NCBI GenBank assembly: GCA_031411935.1
Contig: JANOBY010000578.1
Location: 1 to 38,146, forward strand
Reading direction: 5' to 3'
DNA from: JAQGHR01 sp031411935
GTDB lineage: Bacteria; Planctomycetota; Planctomycetia; Isosphaerales; Isosphaeraceae
DNA length: 38,146 nt
The translations under genes and the position numbers were made by a program. Under the pieces are notes generated by a model that searched no databases, had not been told where the DNA came from, and worked only from the letters and a program-made list of their open reading frames with translations. Below, in pieces: positions 1 through 9,951 of the stretch. How positions within the stretch are numbered: position 1 is the stretch's first letter; each line of letters begins with the position of its first letter.

Positions 1-2129
<2,129 letters not shown>

Positions 2130-2245
2130 GGGAGATCAGGCCGTGAGGGAGAAGAGAGGGGACCTCGATGGACGGGAATGAACGCCCATCTTACCCGCCA
2201 TGCGGCCGAGAGCCACAACGGACCGACGCTCAGCGCGATTCGGAT

Positions 2246-2390
2246 CGTCTTGCCCTCTCCCCGCATTCGGGGAGAGGGCGGACGCGCAGCGGCCGGGTGA
2301 GGGGGAGGTCGCTGACAATCCTGGGTTCTGGCCGAGCCCAGCTCCCCCCTCACCCGGCCTCCGGCCGGCCTCTCCCCCGGAGGGGGCGAG
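2246..2390. repeat. Paired inverted repeat element, copy 1 (REP/BIME-like)
   Basis: Two GC-rich hairpin units face each other. Unit A (2246-2305) has the stem CCTCTCCCCG/CGGGGAGAGG followed by GGACGCGCAGCGGCCGGGTG. Unit B (2344-2390) starts CCCCTCACCCGG and ends in a CTCCCCC/GGGGGCGAG hairpin. The GGGTGAGGGG tail of A is the reverse complement of the CCCCTCACCC head of B. The same pair occurs at 23511-23667, where unit D is the near-exact reverse complement of A. It resembles the dispersed extragenic palindromes seen in many bacterial genomes. It could act as a transcription terminator or mRNA stabiliser; no coding function is seen. Confidence 0.75.
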
Positions 2391-2538
2391 GCGGGGATGA
2401 GGACCCCCTCCTTGCCCGTTCCCGCTTGCGTGGAGGGACGAGCGCGAAGCGGCCGAACCCTGGCCTGGAATTCCATCGCCGCGTCTCGCCGAGATGGGGT
2501 CCTCACACCCTGGCGGAGAAAACGCCGACTGATCCGAA
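2391..2538. other. Intergenic remainder with no gene
   Basis: Between the paired repeat and the stop of the DUF6797 gene no ORF with family similarity is seen. A short inverted repeat TGAGGACCCC (from 2398) / GGGGTCCTCA (from 2495) frames this stretch and may extend the repeat element. The ORFs that cross it on both strands have the composition of shadows. Confidence 0.4.
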
Positions 2539-5500
2539 TTAATGTTCCTCGCCCAGGGCGTGAATGGTGTTGTGGATCACGCCGTCGATCGGCTCGCCGG
2601 TCTCGCCCCTGAGCTTGTAGAGGACTTCCATGCTCATGGTGGGCTTCAGGCCGGGGATGTCCAGGAGCAGCGTGCGGTGGTCGTCCGAGAGGGAGAGCCC
2701 TCGGATCGTCACGGGGGCTTCGTCGTGATGTTCCGATCCGTAATTCTGCGACCTCACGAGCGACCAGGTTTTGGCCGAAAGGCTCGTCGGATCGTTCAGC
2801 GATTTTGGGTCGATCTCGCCGCTGAAGGTGATCGCCAGCGTGTCCTTGCGGGCCTCGATCTTGATCGGCGCGTACACCGGCTTGCCTGTGTAGCGGACGC
2901 GGTAGAACCCGCCCGGCTGCTCCTGCGTGCCGGCCCAGGCGAACATCCCGCAGGCGTAGAGCTGTCCGTCCTGAGGGCGGAACCGCCCTCGCATCACGCC
3001 GGTGGGAAGCTGCGCGATCGGCAGGGGGGAGACGCCCCCCTGCATGGTGCCGTTCACCGTCTCGTGAGGGATGATGTACATCTTGCCGTATCCATACGAG
3101 AGGTCGAGCAGCGACCCCGCGAGGGGACCCCACGCGCCTTCGGGCACCCTCACGATCTCGGCCGGGGAGCGGTCCATGGCGTTGGTGATCCAGCACACGG
3201 GCGGCTCCATGGCCGCGTCCGAAGGGTCGGTCACGTCGTGATATCCCCACATGTTGCCGTAGAACCGCTTGCCCGGCTTCACGTGGTTGATCCGGTTCTT
3301 GGGGTTCCAGAACCCTTCCTGGTCGGTCACGAAGAACGTGCCGTCGGGGTTCAGGCACACGCCGTTGGGGGCGCGAAACCCGGTGGCGAGGATCTCCGTG
3401 CGGTCGCCGTCCTTGCTCACCTTGAGCAACGTCCCGTGGTGCGGGATCAGGGCCTTGAGGCCGTGACGCGCGGCCTTCGCGTAGTAGAAGTTCCCCTCGG
3501 CGTCGGTCTGCAGGCCCATGGCGAACTCGTGGAAATGCTCGGTCACCTGGTGGTCATTGGTGAAGCACTCGTAAAAGTCGGTCTCGCCGTCGTTGTTCAG
3601 GTCGCGGAGGATCGCGATCTGGTCGCGGCAGTTCACGTAGATCTGTCCGTCCACGATCTTCAGGCCGAGAGGCTGATACAGGCCCGAGGCGATCCGCCTC
3701 CAGGTGAGCGTGCCCGACGGGTCGTCGAGCCCCTCGACCATCCACACGTCGCCGTCCCAGTCGCACACCGCGGCGCGGTTCCCGTCGTCGAAGAAGTCGA
3801 ACCCCGAGAGCCTCATCCGGCTATTCCACGGATTGCTCACCGGGTGCTGGAGCACATCGACCTGGAACGGGCCGGGTTCCGATCCGCGCACAATCTGCGT
3901 CTTCATGACGTCGGGCCAGCGGGTCACTCCGCCCCGCGTGAGGGGCTTCAGCGACGGCACGGCCGCCTTCGTCGCGGTCGCCGGGGGATTTCCGCCGATC
4001 CGCACCTTGATCACCGTGGGGGTGGCCGAGGCCGGGATCTTGATCAGCGTTTGCGAGGAATCCCGCTCGGGCTTCACCGCCTCGTCGCCGTCCACGGTCA
4101 CGGCGACCGGCCCGTCGGCCACCTTCAGGAAGAGGTCGTGCGAGGCCTTGCCCAGCTCCAGGGTCCGCGAGATCTCGCCGCCCGCCTCGAGCTCGGGCAT
4201 CTCCAGGATGTCGCAGTCGCCGACCGTGTACGCGAGGATGCTGCGGTCTCCGTGGCGATACAGGCCCTTATACCGGGCCCACGAGCGGGGCAGGGGGCCG
4301 TAGGCGCGGCCTTCGCGGTCGAGCGGCCGGGGGTCCTTGAAGTTCTTCGTCCCCGGCTCGGCCCACCCCGGGCCGGTCTCGCTCGCGAACAGGACGCGCC
4401 CGGCCACGTGAGGATGTGCCCCGTGGCGGCCGTCGAAGTTGATCCCCTCCCAGTCGAGGAACCCGTCTCCGGTCCAGGCGGCGGCCATGCGGAAGGTGTC
4501 GTGCTCGTACATGGCCCAGTCATGGCCGCGGGCCACCCCGCCGACTCCGGGATCGAGCCGGACCGCGATCCCCTTGGCCGCGATGTTGCGCCCGCCCCGC
4601 CCGACCTCGATCGACCCCATGAGGCTCGGCCCGTAATCCATCGCCAGCCACGGCTGGATGTCCGAGGGCTCGGGGCCGCGATCCGTCCCCTTCGGCAGAG
4701 TTGCCAGATACGCCGCGTCCACCTTCGTGTATTGCGACGGATTTGACGGCCTGAGGTAGGTCTCGCGCAGGTAGTGGACCACGTCGTACTTCTGGCGGGG
4801 GACCATCCAGGTCTGGGCGGGCATCTGGTTGAAGCCGTGGGTGATCGTGCGATAGAGGCGGTACGGGTCGGCGCCGTTCTTGAACACGCCCGAGGCGAAC
4901 TTCATGGAGGTGGGCATCGAGCCGGTCTGCTCCTTCGACCCGTGGCAGTTGGCGCACACGCGGAGGAAGATGCTCTCGCCCCGGGCGAGGTTGTCGGGGC
5001 CGAGGTCCGCGATCAGGCCGGCGTGGTCGAGGGTGGCCTCGTACTCGGGCAGGCGGATCGCCAGCGAGGAGGGGGCGGGGCGAAGCTCCCGGGCGCGATC
5101 CGGCCCCTTGTCGGCGATCTCGCGGAGGTAGCTCACGAGGTCGAGGAACTGCTGGCGGGACACCAGCGACTCCATCAGGCCCGCGGGCATGAGCGACGGC
5201 CCCCCCGTCTTGCGCTCGTCGATCTCGGCCTTGAGGATCGTCACGGGCGGGTCGTCCGCGCCCGAGGTCCGCAGGACGATCCGGTCGGGCTCGTCGGAGG
5301 CCAGAAGGCCGGAGACGGTCTCGCCCGAGTGCCGGGCGACGGTCACGGTCTCGTACCCGGCGCGGATCACCTTCGACGGGGCGAGGATCGACTCGACGAG
5401 GTGGGCGTCGGTGACCTCCTTGCCGAGCTTCGCGAGGTCGGGGCCGAGCGCCGAGGGCTGGGGGTCGCCGTTGCGGTGGCACGAGGCGCACAGGAACTGG

Positions 5501-5670
5501 GGCGAGTGGAAGACCACGGCCCCGCGCGCGGCGTCGCCCTGGGTGACCGCTTCTCGACCAAGCTTGATGGGGTCCTCGCCCGCGAGCCGCTGCGTCCACC
5601 CGGTCTGGGCGACAAGGCCTGCCGCGAGCATCAAGGCCGATGAGATCGTGATCACGCTCGGGGACTCCAT
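2539..5670 (-). CDS. Secreted DUF6797 protein with two c-type heme motifs and sorbosone-dehydrogenase-like propeller
   Basis: A large exported protein of 1,043 residues from the ATG at 5670. Signal peptide: MESPSVITISSALMLAAGLVA. Two c-type heme sites are visible, CASCH at residues 61-65 and CANCH at 239-243. Between them is a stretch typical of planctomycete membrane-bound cytochrome-like proteins (heme-binding region, then SILAPSKVIRAGYETVTV). The middle (about 330-520) matches DUF6797 (GPSLMGSIEVG, GRHGAHPHVAGRVLF). From about 620 on it reads like the beta-propeller of PVC-group glucose/sorbosone dehydrogenase-like proteins (DLNNDGETDFYECF, ATGFRAPNGVCLNPDG, GNMWGYHDV). It is probably a periplasmic dehydrogenase passing electrons through its own cytochrome domains; the substrate is unknown. 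An upstream in-frame ATG at 5724 is rejected because the likely -10 hexamer lies downstream of it and the extension has no signal character. Confidence 0.85.
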   Translation of the reverse strand: MESPSVITISSALMLAAGLVAQTGWTQRLAGEDPIKLGREAVTQGDAARGAVVFHSPQFLCASCHRNGDPQPSALGPDLAKLGKEVTDAHLVESILAPSKVIRAGYETVTVARHSGETVSGLLASDEPDRIVLRTSGADDPPVTILKAEIDERKTGGPSLMPAGLMESLVSRQQFLDLVSYLREIADKGPDRARELRPAPSSLAIRLPEYEATLDHAGLIADLGPDNLARGESIFLRVCANCHGSKEQTGSMPTSMKFASGVFKNGADPYRLYRTITHGFNQMPAQTWMVPRQKYDVVHYLRETYLRPSNPSQYTKVDAAYLATLPKGTDRGPEPSDIQPWLAMDYGPSLMGSIEVGRGGRNIAAKGIAVRLDPGVGGVARGHDWAMYEHDTFRMAAAWTGDGFLDWEGINFDGRHGAHPHVAGRVLFASETGPGWAEPGTKNFKDPRPLDREGRAYGPLPRSWARYKGLYRHGDRSILAYTVGDCDILEMPELEAGGEISRTLELGKASHDLFLKVADGPVAVTVDGDEAVKPERDSSQTLIKIPASATPTVIKVRIGGNPPATATKAAVPSLKPLTRGGVTRWPDVMKTQIVRGSEPGPFQVDVLQHPVSNPWNSRMRLSGFDFFDDGNRAAVCDWDGDVWMVEGLDDPSGTLTWRRIASGLYQPLGLKIVDGQIYVNCRDQIAILRDLNNDGETDFYECFTNDHQVTEHFHEFAMGLQTDAEGNFYYAKAARHGLKALIPHHGTLLKVSKDGDRTEILATGFRAPNGVCLNPDGTFFVTDQEGFWNPKNRINHVKPGKRFYGNMWGYHDVTDPSDAAMEPPVCWITNAMDRSPAEIVRVPEGAWGPLAGSLLDLSYGYGKMYIIPHETVNGTMQGGVSPLPIAQLPTGVMRGRFRPQDGQLYACGMFAWAGTQEQPGGFYRVRYTGKPVYAPIKIEARKDTLAITFSGEIDPKSLNDPTSLSAKTWSLVRSQNYGSEHHDEAPVTIRGLSLSDDHRTLLLDIPGLKPTMSMEVLYKLRGETGEPIDGVIHNTIHALGEEH

Positions 5671-5700
5671 CCGGCACGTCGAGGGCGGTTCGGGGGGCTC

Positions 5701-5728
5701 ATTGTAATCCGTTTCCCGCCCCAACCAA
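5701..5728 (-). promoter_or_regulatory. Putative sigma70-type promoter of the DUF6797 gene
   Basis: Read on the minus strand there is TTGGTT (5728-5723), a 16-base spacer and TACAAT (5706-5701). Transcription would start near 5694, leaving a leader of about 24 bases before the ATG at 5670. The arrangement supports 5670 as the true start. The same TACAAT -10 hexamer appears in the MBL-gene promoter at 21551. Confidence 0.5.
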
Positions 5729-5811
5729 AGAGTTGCACGACCGGACGCGCAGGGGCCCGGTATTCCCCTGCATCCCCTCGTGGAACGTAATTCCGCAAAT
5801 CTTTTGGAGTC

Positions 5812-5843
5812 ATGTTCTCACGCTGAAGTCCGATGTTCTAACG
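5812..5843 (+). promoter_or_regulatory. Direct repeat ATGTTCTcACG/ATGTTCTaACG upstream of hypF
   Basis: Two 11-base copies, ATGTTCTCACG at 5812-5822 and ATGTTCTAACG at 5833-5843, differ at one base. They are 21 bases apart start to start, two helical turns. They end 55 bases before the hypF start in an otherwise GC-rich divergent intergenic region. The spacing on one DNA face suggests an operator for a transcription factor controlling hypF and possibly the hydrogenase locus. A small palindrome, GGAACGTAATTCC (5782-5794), lies just upstream. No regulator gene adjoins, so the function is inferred only from the pattern. Confidence 0.35.
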
Positions 5844-5898
5844 TGACAGGGAGGCGATCCCGAACGCGGGTTGTTCCCCGGGCGACGAAAGGGCGGCT

Positions 5899-8232
5899 GT
5901 GGCCATGATCGCTCGGAACTGCATCCATATGCGCGGGATGGTGCGGGGGGTGGGCTTCCGCCCGTTCGTGCATCGCCTGGCCTCCCGGCTGGAGTTGTCG
6001 GGCTGGGTGCGCAACCATCCCGGGCACGTCCACATCGAGGTCCAGGGCATGCCCCAGGCGCTCGAGGTCTTCGTCCAGGCGTTGCGCGCCGAGGCCCCGC
6101 GCCAGGCCCGCATCGAGAGCGTGCAAATCGACCCGATTCCGGTCCTGAGCGACGAATCCGCGACGTTTCGGATCGACGAGGGCGAGGATTCCGGCCCCGC
6201 CACGCCCCGGTTCTCGGCCGATCTCGCCCCGTGCCCGGCGTGCCTGGCCGAGATGTTCGACCCGGAGGACCGCCGCTACCTCGACCCGTTCATCACCTGC
6301 GCCGAATGCGGCCCTCGCTGGACGATCGCCCTCGCCGCCCCGTACGACCGCCGGTTCACCGTGAGGGACGAGTTCCCCCCGTGCGCGGCCTGCCGGGCCG
6401 AGTCCGAGGACCCCCGCGGCCGGAGGTTCCACGCCGGGCCCATCTCCTGCCCAAGGTGCGGGCCGAGCCTCAGGTTCGACGGTCCCGAGCCGGGTCCCTT
6501 CGACCCGATCGCGAGCCTCTGGACGGCGCTGGACGCGGGGCAGATCGGCGCGATCAAGGGCCCGGGCGGCTACCACCTCGTTTGCGACGCGGACCGCGAC
6601 CACGCCGTGCAGGAGCTCCGCCGGCGCAAGGCCAGCGACCAGAAGCCGCTGGCCGTGATGGTCGCTTCGCTGGAGCGGGCGAGGAGATGGTGCGAGATCA
6701 GCCCGCAGGAGGCCGCGCTCCTGGAGTCGCCCCGGAGGCCGATCGTCCTGCTCCGCCTGAGGCCGCACGCCTCGCCCTCCTCCGGGATCGGGCAGGGCAG
6801 CCCCGACCTCGGGGTCATGCTCCCGTCCTCGCCGCTGCACCACCTGATTTTTGCCAATCGAACCCAACGGGCGATCGTGATGACCAGCGGAAACCTGTCG
6901 GACCAGCCCATGGCCTTCGACGACAACGACGCCCGGGCTCGCCTTGCCGGGATGGCCGACTTCGTGCTCGCCCACGATCGGCCGATCCGCGTGAGGTGCG
7001 ACGACTCCGTCACGAGGGTCGCCGCCGGGAGCGAGCTGATCGTGCGCCGGGCTCGCGGCCACGTGCCCGAGCCGATCCGCCTGCCTCGAGACGGCGACTC
7101 GTCGATCCTGGCGCTGGGGGGCCAGCAGAACGTCACGATCGGCCTCACGCGTGACCGCCTGGCCTACCTGAGCCACGACCTGGGCGACCTGGGCGAGTCC
7201 GCCAACTTCCAGGCGTTCGAGAAGTCGGTGGAGCACTTCGAGCGCCTTTTCGCGTTCTCCCCGCAGGTGATCGTGCACGACATGCACCCCGACTACGCGT
7301 CGTCGGCCTTCGCGCATCGCCGGGGGGGGAGGCTCCTGCGGGTGCAGCATCATCATGCCCACGTGGCCAGCGGGATGGCCGACAACGGGCTCGACGAGCT
7401 GGTCATCGGCGTGGCCCTGGACGGAAGCGGCTACGGGACCGACGGCACGATCTGGGGCGGCGAGTTCCTGGTGGCCGACACCTCGGGATTCCACCGCGCG
7501 GCCCATCTGCGGGCGGTGCCCATGCCCGGGGGCGACCGCTGCGTGCGCGAGCCGTGGAGGATGGCGTTCTCGCACCTGGGCGATGCCGAGCTTCCGCCCG
7601 ACCTCCTGCGGGGCCGCGTGTCCGACGCCGACCTGGCCCTGGTGGCCGCGGCCATGCCCCCGAAGGTGAGCACGCCGAGGACCTCGAGCGCCGGCCGCCT
7701 GTTCGACGCCGTGGCCGTGCTCGCGGGCCTCCCCCCGTGCGTCCGCGTGGAGGGCCGCGCGTCGATCGAGCTGGAATGGCGGTCGGCGTGCGAGCGCCCC
7801 GACGGCGAGTATCCGTTCCGGATCGAGGAGGGCGTCCCCCTGACGATCGACACCCGTCCCCTGATCGCGGCCGTGGCCCGGGACGCGGTTCAGGGGGTGT
7901 CGCCGGGCCGGATCGGCCGCCGGTTCCACTCGACCCTGGTCGCCCTGATCGCCGAGGTCTGCGGGCGGATCCGCGCGACCACCGGGCTCGACGCCGTGGT
8001 GCTCAGCGGCGGGGTCTTCCTGAACGTTCTCCTGCTGGAAGAGACCCTGGAGAGGCTCGGGCGCGACGGGTTCCGGGTCTACCGGCATCGCCAGGTCCCC
8101 CCCAACGACGGCGGGTTGTCGCTGGGCCAGCTGGCCATCGCCTCGGCCTGGGCCTCGCGCCACCTGACCGAGTCTCCGGAGCGAGGGGGGGCGGATGGGT
8201 CCGGCCAGCCCCGGCCAGGCCGCAAGGATTGA
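5899..8232 (+). CDS. hypF: HypF carbamoyltransferase, [NiFe]-hydrogenase maturation
   Basis: HypF uses carbamoyl phosphate and ATP to make the carbamoyl-adenylate that is transferred to HypE, the source of the cyanide ligands of the NiFe site. All domains are present in 777 residues: an acylphosphatase domain with GVGFRPF (17-23) and GWVRNHPGHV; two zinc fingers (C112-x2-C115/C134-x2-C137 and C162-x2-C165/C184-x2-C187); a YrdC-like domain (IGAIKGPGGYHLVCDAD); and a Kae1-like C-terminal domain with the metal-binding HHHAH motif in VQHHHAHVASG and LDGSGYGTDGTIWGGEF. Length is normal. GTG at 5899 has AAAGGG five bases upstream; an ATG at 5905 is an almost equal alternative. It is the first plus-strand gene of the hydrogenase locus, divergent from the DUF6797 gene. 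Its partners hypC, hypD and hypE are not in the window. Confidence 0.96.
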   Translation: MAMIARNCIHMRGMVRGVGFRPFVHRLASRLELSGWVRNHPGHVHIEVQGMPQALEVFVQALRAEAPRQARIESVQIDPIPVLSDESATFRIDEGEDSGPATPRFSADLAPCPACLAEMFDPEDRRYLDPFITCAECGPRWTIALAAPYDRRFTVRDEFPPCAACRAESEDPRGRRFHAGPISCPRCGPSLRFDGPEPGPFDPIASLWTALDAGQIGAIKGPGGYHLVCDADRDHAVQELRRRKASDQKPLAVMVASLERARRWCEISPQEAALLESPRRPIVLLRLRPHASPSSGIGQGSPDLGVMLPSSPLHHLIFANRTQRAIVMTSGNLSDQPMAFDDNDARARLAGMADFVLAHDRPIRVRCDDSVTRVAAGSELIVRRARGHVPEPIRLPRDGDSSILALGGQQNVTIGLTRDRLAYLSHDLGDLGESANFQAFEKSVEHFERLFAFSPQVIVHDMHPDYASSAFAHRRGGRLLRVQHHHAHVASGMADNGLDELVIGVALDGSGYGTDGTIWGGEFLVADTSGFHRAAHLRAVPMPGGDRCVREPWRMAFSHLGDAELPPDLLRGRVSDADLALVAAAMPPKVSTPRTSSAGRLFDAVAVLAGLPPCVRVEGRASIELEWRSACERPDGEYPFRIEEGVPLTIDTRPLIAAVARDAVQGVSPGRIGRRFHSTLVALIAEVCGRIRATTGLDAVVLSGGVFLNVLLLEETLERLGRDGFRVYRHRQVPPNDGGLSLGQLAIASAWASRHLTESPERGGADGSGQPRPGRKD

Positions 8233-8236
8233 CCGG

Positions 8237-8368
8237 ATGCACGACGAGTGGGCGGGTCCTGCGAAGCTCGCCCCGATCGACGACGAGGAACACCTCCTCG
8301 AGTTCGCTTCCTCGCGGGGAGGGACAGTCGGGGCGGGCTATGCCCCCGAGGGGAAATCCGTGTGCTAG
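8237..8368 (+). CDS. Possible 43-residue small protein after hypF
   Basis: An ATG four bases after the hypF stop opens a 43-codon frame beginning MHDEWAGPAKLAPIDDEEHL and ending in Cys then TAG. Most codons end in G or C as in the neighbouring real genes, and the predicted peptide is acidic and soluble. I recognise no family. There is no clear ribosome binding site, but translation could be coupled to hypF. It may be a chance frame. Confidence 0.3.
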   Translation: MHDEWAGPAKLAPIDDEEHLLEFASSRGGTVGAGYAPEGKSVC

Positions 8369-8683
8369 AAATCTTATGAACGAAGTCCTCACCGTGGCCG
8401 ATCGTAAGGGAAGAGGTATCGGCACGATCTCGCAAAGGGGCGACCGGCCCCGTTCCGGGTTCGCCGGGCGCGATGCCGATCGGCGATTTGGCCCTGCTGG
8501 GCCTTGTGTCGAGGAATCCTGGTCGTACCTCGGCGGGATCGCCTGGCAGGGTCGGAAGTGGTCTCGCGAATGCGTACAGCAGGGAATCCGGTACGCCGGG
8601 CACCCCAGGGGGCGACGATGGCGTCGTCCGCAGGGCTCTGCGCGGCCTCCTCCCGCCAGGCGGGATGAAGCGAGGATCAGTCG
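8369..8683. other. Intergenic stretch between hypF and the hydrogenase subunits, no gene recognised
   Basis: Frames across this stretch give Arg/Gly/Pro-rich translations with no motif or periodicity. A less GC-rich patch at 8360-8410 (around TAGAAATCTTATGAACG) could hold a promoter for the structural genes, but no convincing -35/-10 pair is visible. An in-frame extension of the small-subunit ORF reaches back to 8473 but looks non-coding. Confidence 0.35.
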
Positions 8684-8890
8684 ATGGCGACGTTTCCTTT
8701 TCTGGCTGGAGTCCTCGTCATGGCGGAGTTGATGGAATTCGGTACGACGGCCTGCCCCACGCCCCCGGGCGGGACCGGTCGCTTCCGGCTCATCCACGAC
8801 CGAGGTGGGGCCATGTCGTCCGGATTCGCGGCGATGGGGGCAGAGGGCCCGATTCGGGCCGCGGTCGAGCCCCTGCCGAGGGTCCGCTGA
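8684..8890 (+). CDS. Possible 68-residue small protein coupled to the hydrogenase small subunit
   Basis: This ATG frame (MATFPFLAGVLVMAELMEFG at its start) ends in TGA at 8888-8890, which shares its last base with the ATG of the small-subunit gene (TGATG). Such stop-start overlaps are the rule between genes in this locus. A weak GAGGATC lies 7 bases before the ATG. The first 15 residues are hydrophobic, and the rest contains Gly, Arg and one Cys. I know of no matching family. GC-ending codons are fewer than in the neighbours, which argues for caution. Confidence 0.35.
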   Translation: MATFPFLAGVLVMAELMEFGTTACPTPPGGTGRFRLIHDRGGAMSSGFAAMGAEGPIRAAVEPLPRVR

Positions 8891-9951
8891 TGGCCGCCAA
8901 GCCCCCCGACACGCACGCCCCGCGCGCCGCCACGCCCGACGTCCTGGACGTCCTCTGGCTCACGGCCGGTCTGAGCTGCGACGGCGACACCGTGTCGGTC
9001 ACGGCGGCCACGCAGCCCAGCCTGGAAGACCTGATCGGGGGCGTGATCCCCGGGATCCCCCGCCTCCGCCTGCACAACCCCGTGCTGGCCTATGAAAACG
9101 GCGACGCCTATTTGAAGGCCTGGCGCGACGCCGCGGGCGGGCAGCTCAGGCCATTCGTCCTGGTGGTCGAGGGCTCGATCCCCGACGAGACGAACAAGGC
9201 CGAGGGCTTCTGGGCCGCCTTCGGAACCGACCCGGCGACCGGCCAGCCGATCCCCACCTGCGACTGGATCGACCGCCTGGCCCCCCGGGCCTGGGCCGTG
9301 GTGGCGGCGGGCACGTGCTCGGCCTACGGGGGGATCCACGCCATGCAGGGCAATCCCACCGGCGCCATGGGGCTGCCCGACTACCTGGGCTGGGCCTGGC
9401 GATCGGCGGGCGACCTGCCGATCGTGTGCGTGCCCGGCTGCCCGGTCCAGCCCGACAACTTCATGGAGACCCTCTTGTATCTCTTCTACCAGTTCGCGGG
9501 GCTCGCCCCGGCGATCCCGCTGGACGAGCAGCTCCGCCCGCGATGGCTCTTCTCCCAGACCGTGCACGAGGGGTGCGACCGCGGAGGGTACTACGAGCAG
9601 GCCGACTTCGCGTCCACCTACGGCACCCCGGAGTGCATCGTGAAGCTCGGCTGCTGGGGCCCGGTGGTCCAATGCAACGTCGGCAAGCGCGGGTGGATGG
9701 GCGGCATCGGCGGCTGCCCCAACGTGGGCGGGATCTGCATCGGCTGCACCATGCCGGGCTTCCCCGACAAGTTCATGCCGTTCATGGACGAGCCGCCGGG
9801 CGCGAAGCTCTCGACCACGGCCGTGGCCATGTACGGCCGCACGATCCGCGCCCTCAGGCGATTCACCCGACAGTCGATGAGCCACGAGCCCGCCTGGCGA
9901 GGCCCGAAGCCCCCTTCACCCGCCCCGAACCCGGAGCGCACGGATGTCTGA
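8890..9951 (+). CDS. hhyS: [NiFe]-hydrogenase small subunit, group 1h-like
   Basis: The 353-residue electron-transfer subunit of an uptake hydrogenase carries the Fe-S clusters that take electrons from the NiFe site. The proximal-cluster motif is C30-D-G-D33 (in LWLTAGLSCDGDTVSV) instead of the usual C-x-x-C. An Asp ligand at this place is known from the actinobacterial-type group 1h (formerly group 5) enzymes. Further cluster ligands lie in AAGTCSAYGG, CVPGCPVQPD, HEGCDRGGYYE, IVKLGCWGPVVQCNVGKRG and GGCPNVGGICIGCTMPGFPD. There is no Tat signal or C-terminal anchor, so the enzyme should be cytoplasmic or on the inner face of the membrane. The chosen ATG begins shortly before the conserved domain; an in-frame extension to 8473 is not family-like. 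It overlaps the large-subunit gene by 8 bases. Confidence 0.93.
   Translation: MAAKPPDTHAPRAATPDVLDVLWLTAGLSCDGDTVSVTAATQPSLEDLIGGVIPGIPRLRLHNPVLAYENGDAYLKAWRDAAGGQLRPFVLVVEGSIPDETNKAEGFWAAFGTDPATGQPIPTCDWIDRLAPRAWAVVAAGTCSAYGGIHAMQGNPTGAMGLPDYLGWAWRSAGDLPIVCVPGCPVQPDNFMETLLYLFYQFAGLAPAIPLDEQLRPRWLFSQTVHEGCDRGGYYEQADFASTYGTPECIVKLGCWGPVVQCNVGKRGWMGGIGGCPNVGGICIGCTMPGFPDKFMPFMDEPPGAKLSTTAVAMYGRTIRALRRFTRQSMSHEPAWRGPKPPSPAPNPERTDV

Noticed and set aside
5818..8163. 781-residue minus-strand open frame
   Set aside because: It is the antisense shadow of hypF; the plus strand carries all HypF domains and motifs.
8473..8889. 139-residue N-terminal extension of the hydrogenase small subunit
   Set aside because: The extension is Gly/Pro/Arg-rich without a Tat motif or similarity; family members begin close to LWLTAGLSC, so the ATG at 8890 is used.
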